From: Alphaproteobacteria bacterium
GTDB taxonomy: Bacteria > Pseudomonadota > Alphaproteobacteria > Bin95
Length of the DNA: 64,000 nucleotides
Assembly (NCBI GenBank): GCA_020638555.1
Contig: JACKII010000001.1
Location: forward strand, 1,054,001 to 1,118,000
Direction: 5' to 3'
Shown: positions 1 to 7,869 of the stretch, piece by piece
How positions within the stretch are numbered: the stretch's first letter is position 1
How the letters are laid out: every line of letters starts with the position of its first letter
The notes under the pieces: model-generated
The model's database searches: none
The model's input: only the letters and a program-made list of their open reading frames with translations
What the model was told of the DNA's origin: nothing
Made by a program: the position numbers and the translations under genes

Positions 1-228
1 TGGCTGCTGGACGTGCTGATGGCCTGGAACCGGCTCGACTGGGCCCAGGCCGAGGGGCGCTATGCCTGGTGGCAGGGCTGTGTCGGCGCCTTCGTCCTGG
101 TCAGCTTTGCGCTGGCCCTGCTGCTGTTCGGGCACGGGCCGGTTGATCCGGTGCTGGGCGTGGTGCTGCTGGCCGGCGTCGCGCTGGCCTTGCTGCTGCG
201 CGGGTTCGACCGGGAGGAGGCGCGATGA
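1..228 (+). CDS. C-terminal end of an unknown membrane protein (5' end outside window)
   Basis: The frame is open from the first base of the window, so the gene begins upstream; the GTG at base 13 is probably internal. About 75 residues are visible. They contain two hydrophobic stretches, roughly visible residues 27-43 and 49-66, long enough to span a membrane, and end in a charged tail (GFDREEAR). The TGA stop overlaps the ATG of the next gene (ATGATG at 225), which implies translational coupling and a shared operon with the two following membrane-protein genes. I do not recognise the family and cannot assign a function from this fragment. Confidence 0.6.
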   Translation, partial: WLLDVLMAWNRLDWAQAEGRYAWWQGCVGAFVLVSFALALLLFGHGPVDPVLGVVLLAGVALALLLRGFDREEAR

Positions 229-791
229 TGGACGGTTCGGTGGCAGAGCGGCCGCTGCTCGATTCCCGCGTGGCGGCGTTCCTGGTGTTCTCCGTCGGCC
301 TGCTGCTGGCGATCCTGGCGGGTCTTCTGGGCGAGAATGCCGACTATATGCGGGCCAAGGCGACGATCTGGCCGGCGGCCGCCCTGGGCGGGTGGGCCGT
401 GGCGCTGATGATCCGCCACGGCTTCGGCCAGGCGCTGGCGGCCACCGCCTGGCGCAGCTGGTGGGCCTGGGGGCTCCTCGCCTATGCCATCCACCTCTGG
501 TGGGGGTTCGGCGTGATCTATGGCGGCGATCTGGACGCGGTCTATGCCGGGCAGGGCACGCTGGTGGCGAGTGCGAATTTCGCGCTGCTGGCCTTGTGGG
601 CCGCCAGCGTGATCGCGGCGTTCGCCGGCGCGCCGGCGGCCTGGCTGCACGGTGTGACCGCGTTGCTGTTCGGGGTCTCGATCCTGGCGGCCAGCATTCT
701 GTTCGGTCGGGATGTCTCGCCCATTGGCGGGATCGTCCTGGTCCTGATCTGGCTGGGAGCGTTGTATCTGCGGCCTTCGGAGAAGGAGTGA
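225..791 (+). CDS. Unknown polytopic membrane protein, about six transmembrane segments
   Basis: The product has 188 residues and is almost entirely hydrophobic. About six membrane segments are visible, near residues 17-36, 48-62, 82-98, 113-132, 138-158 and 163-181. The segment near residue 90 is unusually rich in tryptophan and aromatic residues (IHLWWGFGVIYG). No catalytic motif is seen. The start overlaps the stop of the preceding membrane gene, and the stop lies 6 bp before the next ATG, with GGAG in between as ribosome binding site. The three genes probably form one operon for a membrane complex. The family is not recognised; a subunit role is inferred only from gene packing. Confidence 0.7.
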   Translation: MMDGSVAERPLLDSRVAAFLVFSVGLLLAILAGLLGENADYMRAKATIWPAAALGGWAVALMIRHGFGQALAATAWRSWWAWGLLAYAIHLWWGFGVIYGGDLDAVYAGQGTLVASANFALLALWAASVIAAFAGAPAAWLHGVTALLFGVSILAASILFGRDVSPIGGIVLVLIWLGALYLRPSEKE

Positions 792-797
792 CGGCGC

Positions 798-1997
798 ATG
801 GCAAAACAGGCGGGCGATGTGCGGGAGCCGACGAAATTCGAGCGACCGACGGGCGATGTTCCGACCGCACCCAACGTACCGGGATCGTTCCTGCTGGTGC
901 AGTTCTGGCGCGATATTTTCGGCAAGGAAGTGCAGAGCGCGGCCACCTATTCCTATCTTTGGATGGCCGACCAGATGGGGCATGTGGCGCTCGGCATCAT
1001 CCTGCAATTCACGCTGACCTTCCTGTTGCAGCATGTCCTTGGCGTGGCGGAGGCCTGGGCCAGCGGCATTGCCCTGGTCGGGATTTCCGCCGTCGTATCC
1101 TTCTGGGAATACCGGGCCTATTCGGCTTCCGCCGCCAAGGCGCAAGGCAACACATTCCCGCTGGACAAGACCCTGTTGCGCGACAATGCGGTGATCGCGT
1201 CGGCCTATATGGTGTTCGGCGTTCTGGGCGGCTATGCCTTCCATCTGCCCGGCTGGTGGGGCGCCGGCGTCTTTGTGGTGGCGCTGCTGCTATGCGTGGT
1301 CTGCGCGCCGAAATGGCTGCGCCAGAAGATCATCTGGCAGAAGGCGGCGCTGCCCTATCTTTCGCGCCTCGCCGACCTGAACACGCCCGTGGCGGAGGGC
1401 CCGGCGGAGGCGATCCGCCGGTTCGTTCACGCTCCGGAACGCGATGCCTCCAAACCGGCCGATTGGCGCCAGATCGTGATTGCCGGCGCGATCGGTTCCG
1501 GGCGCACGCCGATGGTCACCGGACTGGGCACCGACCTGGCCTTTGCCGGGCGCAAGGTCCGCTACATGTCGTTCGACGATCTGGTCGAGATCGACGACCA
1601 GTTCGTGGCGGGCCGGCCGCTGCCGCCGCTGGGCTCGTGGGGGCCGGCCAACATCTTCTACTGGCCCTGGTTCGAGTCGGAAGTGCTGCTGATCGACAAT
1701 GTCAGCCCGGCCGTGGTCGAGGATCTGGAAAGCGCGACGGCGGACGATGTGCGCTCGGCCCTGACGGAGAAGCTGCCGCATATTCGCGACGTGCTGTGCG
1801 GTCGGAACACCGTTTGGGTGTTCGGTCTGGACCATCACCTGTCCGAAGAGGAGGCGCAGCGACTGGTCGAACAGTATGCGAGCGTGATCCAGAACTTTTG
1901 CAACAGCGGTGAGCCGCCCATCACCGTGCGCCTGCCGGCGCCGCCATGGTTGGAGGCGGCCCGGGCGTCGGGGCATGTCGGTCACCATCACGCCTGA
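798..1997 (+). CDS. Unknown membrane protein with a cytoplasmic degenerate P-loop domain
   Basis: The product has 399 residues. The N-terminal part carries hydrophobic segments near residues 61-80, 88-103, 131-148 and 153-170. The remaining 220 residues look soluble. That part begins with IVIAGAIGSGRT (residues 226-237), which has the layout of a Walker A loop but has arginine where lysine is normally required. It continues with EVLLIDN (295-301), which resembles Walker B. These features suggest a membrane-anchored NTPase-like protein that may bind nucleotide weakly or not at all. It is the last gene of a three-gene membrane operon. The assignment to the P-loop class is inference from two short motifs, and no named family is recognised. 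Confidence 0.65.
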   Translation: MAKQAGDVREPTKFERPTGDVPTAPNVPGSFLLVQFWRDIFGKEVQSAATYSYLWMADQMGHVALGIILQFTLTFLLQHVLGVAEAWASGIALVGISAVVSFWEYRAYSASAAKAQGNTFPLDKTLLRDNAVIASAYMVFGVLGGYAFHLPGWWGAGVFVVALLLCVVCAPKWLRQKIIWQKAALPYLSRLADLNTPVAEGPAEAIRRFVHAPERDASKPADWRQIVIAGAIGSGRTPMVTGLGTDLAFAGRKVRYMSFDDLVEIDDQFVAGRPLPPLGSWGPANIFYWPWFESEVLLIDNVSPAVVEDLESATADDVRSALTEKLPHIRDVLCGRNTVWVFGLDHHLSEEEAQRLVEQYASVIQNFCNSGEPPITVRLPAPPWLEAARASGHVGHHHA

Positions 1998-2020
1998 GGG
2001 CCAACCGCAGCCCCTGTAGT

Positions 2021-2042
2021 GGCCGGCCCGACGGTGCCGGCC
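2021..2042. terminator. Hairpin between convergent genes, candidate bidirectional terminator
   Basis: Arms GGCCGGC (2021-2027) and GCCGGCC (2036-2042) form a 7-bp stem with an 8-nt loop in the 51-bp gap between two convergent genes. There is no strong T run, so intrinsic termination is plausible but not certain. Confidence 0.4.
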
Positions 2043-2048
2043 CGGCGG

Positions 2049-3185
2049 TCACAGGGCCATTTTGCCGAAACAGGCGCGCAGGTCGGCGACGAAGGCCTCC
2101 GGTTGCTCGAACGCGGCGAAATGGCCGCCCTTGGGCTGCTCGCTCCAGTGGACGATGTTCGCGAAGCGGGCCTCGGCCCAGCGGCGCGAGGCGCGGAAGA
2201 TTTCCTTGGGATAGATGGCAGCACCGACCGGAACGGCGATGGGCGCCGGCCGCAGCGAGCCGAAGCTCTGCCAGTAGAGCCGGGCGGAGGACGCGGCGCT
2301 GTTGGTCAGCCAGTAGATCGAGATGTTGGCCAGCATCTCGTCGCGGCCAAGCGCACTTTCCGGGTGGCCGTCATTGTCGGTCCAGGCCCAGAATTTCTCC
2401 AGGATCCAGCCGCACTGGCCCGACGGCGAGTCGGCCAGCGCATAGGCGACGCTCTGCGGGCGGGTGGCCTGCTGCTTGGAATAGCCGCTGTCCCAGTCCT
2501 GGTAGTGCTTGTAGGCGGCGAGCGCCGATTGCTCCTGCCGGGTCAGGTCGTCCTTCGAGGTCGGGCGCGCGCTGACCATGTTCAGGTGGATGCCGGCGCA
2601 ATGCGCGGGGTCCTGCGCGCCGATGCAGCCGGTGACAGCGGAGCCCCAGTCGCCGCCCTGGGCGAAATACCGATCATAGCCGAGCCGCGCCATGAGGGCG
2701 GCCCAGGCATCGGCGATTTTCTCGATGCCCCAGCCGGGCGCCGTCGGCTTGCCGGAAAAGCCGTAGCCGGGCAGGGAGGGGGCGACCACGTGGAACGCGT
2801 CCTTGGCCGCGCCGCCATGGGCGGTGGGATTGACCAGCGGGTCGATCACCTTGTGGAACTCGATTTGCGAGCCGGGCCAGCCATGGGTGATGACCAACGG
2901 CCGCGCCTCCGCATGCGGTGAGCGCACGTGGAAGAAATGAATGTCGAGCCCGTCGATGGCGGTGACGAATTGCGGCCAGCCGTTCAGCTTCGCCTCCCAG
3001 GCGCGCCAGTCGAAACCGTCGGCCCAGTGGGCGCAAACCTCTTGCAGATAGGCGAGCGGCGTGCCCTGGCTCCAGTCGTCCACCGCCTCTTTCTCCGGCC
3101 AGCGGGTGGCCTTCAGGCGGCGGCGCAGGTCGGCGAGATCGGCATCGGGGATGGCGATGCGAAATTCGCGAATGGCGTCGGACAT
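2049..3185 (-). CDS. Epoxide hydrolase family protein (alpha/beta hydrolase with N-terminal EHN region)
   Basis: The 378-residue product matches the microsomal-type epoxide hydrolase family, which adds water to epoxides through an aspartyl ester intermediate. An N-terminal EHN-like region (about residues 1-95; IPDADLADLRRRL and TRWPEK are typical) precedes the alpha/beta hydrolase core. The oxyanion-hole motif HGWPGS is at 101-106, the nucleophile elbow GGDWGS at 177-182 (Asp179), and the C-terminal GGHFAAFEQPE supplies the expected catalytic histidine. No signal peptide is visible, so it is probably cytoplasmic. The gene stands alone between a convergent hairpin and a minus-strand terminator. 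The natural substrate cannot be read from the sequence. Confidence 0.88.
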   Translation of the reverse strand: MSDAIREFRIAIPDADLADLRRRLKATRWPEKEAVDDWSQGTPLAYLQEVCAHWADGFDWRAWEAKLNGWPQFVTAIDGLDIHFFHVRSPHAEARPLVITHGWPGSQIEFHKVIDPLVNPTAHGGAAKDAFHVVAPSLPGYGFSGKPTAPGWGIEKIADAWAALMARLGYDRYFAQGGDWGSAVTGCIGAQDPAHCAGIHLNMVSARPTSKDDLTRQEQSALAAYKHYQDWDSGYSKQQATRPQSVAYALADSPSGQCGWILEKFWAWTDNDGHPESALGRDEMLANISIYWLTNSAASSARLYWQSFGSLRPAPIAVPVGAAIYPKEIFRASRRWAEARFANIVHWSEQPKGGHFAAFEQPEAFVADLRACFGKMAL

Positions 3186-3205
3186 GGCGTTGGCTCCCCT
3201 TCCGT

Positions 3206-3253
3206 CAAAATCAAAACGACCCCGACCGGCCGCGGGCCGGGCCGATCGGGGTC
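3206..3253 (-). terminator. Rho-independent terminator of the amidohydrolase gene
   Basis: On the minus strand, GACCCCGATCGGCC pairs with GGCCGGTCGGGGTC around a short GC loop (3218-3253), followed directly by the T-rich stretch GTTTTGATTTT (3206-3216). It lies just downstream of the stop at 3273 and ends the transcript before the epoxide hydrolase start at 3185. Confidence 0.8.
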
Positions 3254-3272
3254 GCGATCGAGCCCAAAGGGC

Positions 3273-4481
3273 TCAGAAGCTTTCGAGCCGCTGGTGTGCC
3301 GGCACGTCCAGCTTGAAGCACTTGGCAGCGTTCAGGCCCAGGATCTTGGCGCGCTGCACGTCGTTCAGCATGCCCATGGTCCGCTCGATGGCCTGGTAGG
3401 AATGCGGCCAGGTGCCCTCATGGTGCGGGTAGTCGTTCGCCCAGCAGAAATTGTCCTCCAGGCGGAATTGCTCGGCCAGATAGAGGCCGGCGCGGTCTTC
3501 CTGGAAGGTGGCGTAGCCGTTGCGGCGGAAATACTCGCTCGGCATCATCGGCAGTTTCGGGCGCACCCACATGTGATGCTTCAGATAGGCCTCGTCCATG
3601 GCGTCCAGCAGCCACGGCACCCAGCCGATGCCGGCCTCGACGGTGGCGAAGCGCAGGTTGGGGAAGCGCTCCAGCACGCCGGACGAGCAGAGATTCGCCA
3701 CCGGCTCGATGGTCGGCGACAGCGAGTGGGTGACATAGTTGATGACCGCGCCGCCATTGCCCCGCGCCGCCCGCGGATCGCGGCCGGTGGAGACGTGGAA
3801 GGTCATGGTCAGGTCGGCTTCCTGGATCAGCGCCCACATCGGGTCGAAATGCGGCAGGTTGTAGTTGACGTGGTCGACGTCATGGGCGCCCCAGACCGGC
3901 TTGCACGGCAGCGACAGCGTCGTGTAGCCCATCTTCGCGCAGCGCTCGATCTCGGCCATGGCGCAGTCGAGGTCGCCGGTGGCGATGGCGGCCACCGGCA
4001 CCATGGCCTGGCCGTGGCCGGTGAACTGCTCGTGCGCCCAGTCGTTCCAGACCGCGCACTGGGCCGAGGAGAACACCGGGTCCGGCGTCGCCCACATGGC
4101 GAGGCCCTTGTTCGGGAAGATGATCTCGACGTCGATGCCGTCGGCCTGGTTGTCCTTCAGCCGGTCGGCCGGATCGGCGCCGGCCTTGGAGCGGATCCAG
4201 TCCTCGCCCTCGAAGCTCATGACGCGCACGCGGTCCGGGCGGTAGCCCTCGCAATAGCGCCACTGCACGCCGTCGGCGTCGGTCTCGATGCGGGGCACGC
4301 GGTCGCGGTATTTCGCGTCGATGTGCTTGACCCAGAGGTCCGGCGGCTCGTTGGCGTGGCAGTCGGTCGAGACCATGAAGTATTTCTTCGGGTCGTCGAC
4401 GCGGGCGGTGCGGCTCCAGCCGTCAATGCCCGGAGTCTCCAGGCGCCAGAGATTTTCCTTGTTGATGGCGACGTCGTTCAT
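3273..4481 (-). CDS. Amidohydrolase family protein (Amidohydro_2, ACMSD-like TIM barrel)
   Basis: The 402-residue product is a metal-dependent hydrolase of the amidohydrolase_2 group, which includes decarboxylases and hydrolases of aromatic and heterocyclic acids. STDCHANEPPDLW near residues 38-50 contains the DxH metal-ligand motif of this group (Asp40, His42). A central FHVSTGRDP and the C-terminal WANDYPHHEGTWP supply the later histidines and the aspartate. It carries no signal peptide. It has its own terminator downstream and a 139-bp gap upstream to the penicillin-binding protein, so it is probably a single-gene unit. The exact reaction is not determined by these motifs. Confidence 0.82.
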   Translation of the reverse strand: MNDVAINKENLWRLETPGIDGWSRTARVDDPKKYFMVSTDCHANEPPDLWVKHIDAKYRDRVPRIETDADGVQWRYCEGYRPDRVRVMSFEGEDWIRSKAGADPADRLKDNQADGIDVEIIFPNKGLAMWATPDPVFSSAQCAVWNDWAHEQFTGHGQAMVPVAAIATGDLDCAMAEIERCAKMGYTTLSLPCKPVWGAHDVDHVNYNLPHFDPMWALIQEADLTMTFHVSTGRDPRAARGNGGAVINYVTHSLSPTIEPVANLCSSGVLERFPNLRFATVEAGIGWVPWLLDAMDEAYLKHHMWVRPKLPMMPSEYFRRNGYATFQEDRAGLYLAEQFRLEDNFCWANDYPHHEGTWPHSYQAIERTMGMLNDVQRAKILGLNAAKCFKLDVPAHQRLESF

Positions 4482-4620
4482 GGCGGTTTCCTTCCGTGGT
4501 TCGGGGGATTTGTCGGCGCTGTGTTGTCCTTAAGTTGTAGCCTACCGGAGGCGCGACAAATTTGCCAAGGGATTTGCGGCACCCGGCCGGCCGGGGCGGT
4601 GCGCAGCATCGGCGGCGGCG

Positions 4621-6636
4621 CTAGGGGTCCTGGCGCTCGCTGGCGCTGAAGTCGCGGCGGATGGTCGTTCCCAGCGGGCCCGGGGTTCCGCGATTGCGCC
4701 CGGTGTCGCGGGCGCTCGGCGAGGAAGTGCCGTCGACGCGCGGTCGGGTCGGGGCGCGCTGCACTACGGGCAAGGGGGTGGCCGGGACGTCGGCCAGGGC
4801 GGCCCGCATGAAGGCGCCCCAGAGCGAGGCCGGCAGATTGCCGCCGGTCATGCCGTCGACCGGCGAGTTGTCGTCATTGCCGGTCCAGACGCTGGCGACC
4901 AGATCGGGCGTGTAGCCGACGAACCAGGCATCGCGATAGCCCTGCGTGGTGCCGGTCTTGCCGGCGGCCGGCCGGCCGAAGGCGGCGCGGTGTCCGGTCC
5001 CCTCGGTCAGCACGGCGGACAGCATGCGGTTGGCCTGCCCGATCACGTCCGCGGTCAGCAGCTTCGGCAGTTGCGCGGGACGGGAGCCCGCTGGCGGGTA
5101 GATCACCCGGCCCTGGCGGTCGCGGATCTCGACAATGCCGTAGGGCGTGACCGGTTCTCCGCCATTGGCCAGCACAGCATAGGCCGCGGTCAGCTCGGTC
5201 AGGCGCACGCCGCTGGCGCCCAGCACCAGGCTGGGCCGCTCGGTGAGCGGGCTGGCGATGCCGAGCCGTTGCGCCATCTCGCGCACTTTCGGATAGCCGA
5301 CCTGATCGGCCAGGCGGACGGTGACGCTGTTCAACGACTTCGCCAGCGCGGTTTCCAGGGTGACGTCGCCGTAATAGCGGCTGTTGTAATTGTCCGGCCG
5401 GTACTCGCCGCTTTGCAGCGGGGCGTCGGTCACATGGCTCTCCGGCGTGTAGCCGGCTTCGAGGGCCGCGAGGAAGGTGAAGGTCTTGAACACGGAGCCG
5501 GGCTGGCGGCGGGCCTGGGTGGCGCGGTTGAACTGGCTTTCCTGATAATCGCGGCCGCCGACCATGGCGCGCACCGCCCCGTCCGGGCTCATGGCCAGCA
5601 GCGCGGCCTGGCCGGGCCAGGCCTTGGCGGTGGACGGGCGCAGGATCAGTTGCGCCTTGACCAGCGCATCCGCATTGTCCTGCATCGCCCGGTCCAGGGT
5701 GGTGCGGATCAGCAGGTCGCGGTCGATGGTGGGCAGATAGGTCTGGACCTGATCCAGCACCCAGTCGATGAAATAGCGCCCGCCGATGGCGTGGCCGCTG
5801 CGGTCCGGCTCGATCGGTTGGGCGGTGAGAACGGCCCGGCGGTGATCGTCGGGCGACAGCAGCCTCGCATTGACCATGGCGTCGAGGACGACCACGGCCC
5901 GGTTTTCCGCCGCGGTGCTGTCCATCAGGGGCGAGAGGTGCGAGGGCGCCTTGACGAGCCCGGCCAGTACGGCGGCCTGCCAGAGCGAGACCTCGCGCGC
6001 GCTCTTGCCGAAATAGCGCCGGGCGGCCGCATCGACGCCATAGGCGCCGGCGCCGAAATAGGCGCGGTTCAGGTAGGTTTCCAGGATTTCGCCCTTGGAG
6101 AACCGGTATTCGAGCCAGAGCGCCAGCAGGGTTTCCTGGATTTTCCGCCGCAGCGAGCGCTCGTTGGTCAGGAACAGGTTCTTGGCCACCTGCTGCGTGA
6201 TCGTGCTGCCGCCCTGGCGCACCTCGCCCGCCACCAGGTTGACATAGAAGGCGCGGGCAATGCCCAGCAGATCGACGCCCCAATGGTCGTAAAAGCGGCG
6301 ATCCTCGATGGCGACGAAGGCTTGCGGCAGATAGGGGGGCAGGTCCGAGAGGCGGACTGGCTGGCCATAGAGGTCTCCGACCGCGGCGAGGAAACTGCCG
6401 TCGCGGGCCTCGAAGGTCAGGCTCGGCGCGCGCGGCAGGTGCGTGGCCTTGCTGACATCGGGCAGGTCGTAGGCGAACCAGCCAAGCGCCAGCAGGCCGA
6501 AGCCCGCCGCCCAGAAGCCCCCAATCAGCGTCCAGCGCAAAGCCCACCGAACCAGCCGGCGCACCGGATGGCGCCGGGGCGGCGGACCGCCGCCCGGCAT
6601 TTCGATGGTCGGTGGCGGGCGCCGCTTGCGGCTCAC
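4621..6636 (-). CDS. Class A penicillin-binding protein 1A family (transglycosylase/transpeptidase)
   Basis: The 671-residue product is a bifunctional peptidoglycan synthase. A short basic cytoplasmic tail is followed by one membrane anchor (about 35-55). The glycosyltransferase-51 domain has the catalytic Glu in EDRRFYDHWG (residue 111) and the GGSTITQQ motif (142-149). The transpeptidase domain shows SVFK (Ser381, Lys384), SLN (434-436) and KTGT (560-563), the three active-site boxes. At 671 residues it is shorter than many PBP1A proteins, with little between the two domains. The start is GTG at 6634-6636, overlapping the TGA of gapR, so the two are translationally coupled. It acts in the periplasm in wall synthesis. 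Confidence 0.93.
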   Translation of the reverse strand: MSRKRRPPPTIEMPGGGPPPRRHPVRRLVRWALRWTLIGGFWAAGFGLLALGWFAYDLPDVSKATHLPRAPSLTFEARDGSFLAAVGDLYGQPVRLSDLPPYLPQAFVAIEDRRFYDHWGVDLLGIARAFYVNLVAGEVRQGGSTITQQVAKNLFLTNERSLRRKIQETLLALWLEYRFSKGEILETYLNRAYFGAGAYGVDAAARRYFGKSAREVSLWQAAVLAGLVKAPSHLSPLMDSTAAENRAVVVLDAMVNARLLSPDDHRRAVLTAQPIEPDRSGHAIGGRYFIDWVLDQVQTYLPTIDRDLLIRTTLDRAMQDNADALVKAQLILRPSTAKAWPGQAALLAMSPDGAVRAMVGGRDYQESQFNRATQARRQPGSVFKTFTFLAALEAGYTPESHVTDAPLQSGEYRPDNYNSRYYGDVTLETALAKSLNSVTVRLADQVGYPKVREMAQRLGIASPLTERPSLVLGASGVRLTELTAAYAVLANGGEPVTPYGIVEIRDRQGRVIYPPAGSRPAQLPKLLTADVIGQANRMLSAVLTEGTGHRAAFGRPAAGKTGTTQGYRDAWFVGYTPDLVASVWTGNDDNSPVDGMTGGNLPASLWGAFMRAALADVPATPLPVVQRAPTRPRVDGTSSPSARDTGRNRGTPGPLGTTIRRDFSASERQDP

Positions 6637-6908
6637 GCGGCCGGGTCGGCCGGCGTGAAGTCCGGCGCCATGCCGAGGGCGTGCAGGTACAGGTCGAGCA
6701 GGCTTTCCAACTCGGCCCGGTCGTTCGCATCCATTTTTCGGAGCTTCAACACCTGGCGCATCACCTTGGTGTCGAAGCCGTTCGCCTTCGCTTCCGCGAA
6801 CACCTCGCGCACATTGGCGGCCAGTTCGGCCTTTTCCTCTTCGAGGCGCTCGATGCGTTCGATATAGCTTCGAAGCTGTTCGGCGGTGATTCCACCAACG
6901 TCGGTCAT
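6633..6908 (-). CDS. gapR: GapR/DUF2312 DNA-binding protein
   Basis: This 91-residue protein belongs to the DUF2312 family (GapR), a nucleoid protein of alphaproteobacteria known to clamp overtwisted DNA ahead of replication and transcription. The conserved start GGITAEQLRSYIERIERLEEEK forms the long coiled-coil helix, followed by EVFAEAKANGFDTKVMRQVLKLRKM, the hallmark of the family. The chosen ATG at 6906-6908 has a purine-rich GAAGG upstream and gives the usual length; a longer frame to 6941 is open but lacks conserved residues. Its stop overlaps the GTG of the penicillin-binding protein gene. Confidence 0.92.
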   Translation of the reverse strand: MTDVGGITAEQLRSYIERIERLEEEKAELAANVREVFAEAKANGFDTKVMRQVLKLRKMDANDRAELESLLDLYLHALGMAPDFTPADPAA

Positions 6909-6995
6909 ACTGCTAGCCTTCGCCTGGAGCGGTTGTTGCAATCAGGGCGCCGCACCATAAGGGACGAGTCGCGCCGGCGCCACGGGCAGAGCGTC

Positions 6996-7865
6996 TCAAG
7001 CGCCGGCAATCCAGCCTTCCTGGGCGGTTGCCGCCGCCCGCTCCGCGGCGGAGAGGGTTGCGGGCGGCCCTAGCAGGGTCGCGATTCGGCCGGCATCCAG
7101 CGTTTCGCGGATGGCGAGCAGGGTGGCGGCGACCTGGCCCGCGTCGCGGATGGCGTGGGCGGCGATGCGGGGATCGTCCCGCCGCTCGGGAAAGAACAGG
7201 TTCGGCCAGATCTCGGCGATGGTGACGGGCGCGAGGTCGCGGTGCCAGTCGGTCTCGAACGGCCAGAGGCGCGCTTGGGCGAAGGCGGGGCGTTGCAGCA
7301 GCCGGCCGATGGCGTGCATGCCCATCAGCACCTGGCTGCCGACCGAGGCCGGATAGGCGAGCTTCCAGACCGACTGGATGCCCTTGCCCTTCAGATGCCG
7401 CTCCGCCAGCCGGTATTCCGGAATGTGTGCCGGCCAGGGCTTGGGGCGGTTCGGCGAGAGGCCGGGCAGGCATAGGCGGGCCGGACAACCCCAGAACGGA
7501 CCCTCGCCCGCCGGGTTGAGGTCGCGGTTCAGGCGTGCGGCAACGGCGAAGCGGTTGTTGCGGTCGTCCGGCCCGTCCTCGATGCGAGCGGCCAGAAAAT
7601 CGCAGAGCGCCCGCCCGCCGGGCAGGCCGCTCTCGGCCGGATAGCCGAACGGAAAGTCGAAGCCGATCAGGACGGGACCCGCCGCTGCCTCCGTCCAGGC
7701 CGCGATCCGGTCCAGGGCCTCTCGCCGGGTGCGGCAGTAGGCCAGGTCCGGCGCGGTTCCGCCGGCGTCCAGCCGCCCGACCCAGCAGCGATCCTTGTGC
7801 GGCCGTGTCGGCCCCGGCGACCCCGCCGCCGACCAGTCCGCCATGATCAGGCGGGCGAACCGCAT
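6996..7865 (-). CDS. Conserved hypothetical protein, RNase H-like (DUF429-like) fold suspected
   Basis: The product has 289 residues and no membrane segment. The N-terminus has MADWSAAG (8-15), and IGFDFPFGYP lies at 67-76. These two patterns resemble alphaproteobacterial proteins that start with a DWSAA motif and that have been grouped with RNase H-fold predicted nucleases; this is recall of family style, not a confirmed match. Later conserved-looking segments include KGIQSVWKLAYPASVGSQ and EIWPNLFF. It lies 4 bp downstream of the glnD start on the same strand, so it follows the gene start-to-end order of a separate transcript or a weak operon with gapR. Function is unknown. Confidence 0.6.
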   Translation of the reverse strand: MRFARLIMADWSAAGSPGPTRPHKDRCWVGRLDAGGTAPDLAYCRTRREALDRIAAWTEAAAGPVLIGFDFPFGYPAESGLPGGRALCDFLAARIEDGPDDRNNRFAVAARLNRDLNPAGEGPFWGCPARLCLPGLSPNRPKPWPAHIPEYRLAERHLKGKGIQSVWKLAYPASVGSQVLMGMHAIGRLLQRPAFAQARLWPFETDWHRDLAPVTIAEIWPNLFFPERRDDPRIAAHAIRDAGQVAATLLAIRETLDAGRIATLLGPPATLSAAERAAATAQEGWIAGA

Positions 7866-7869
7866 CGGC

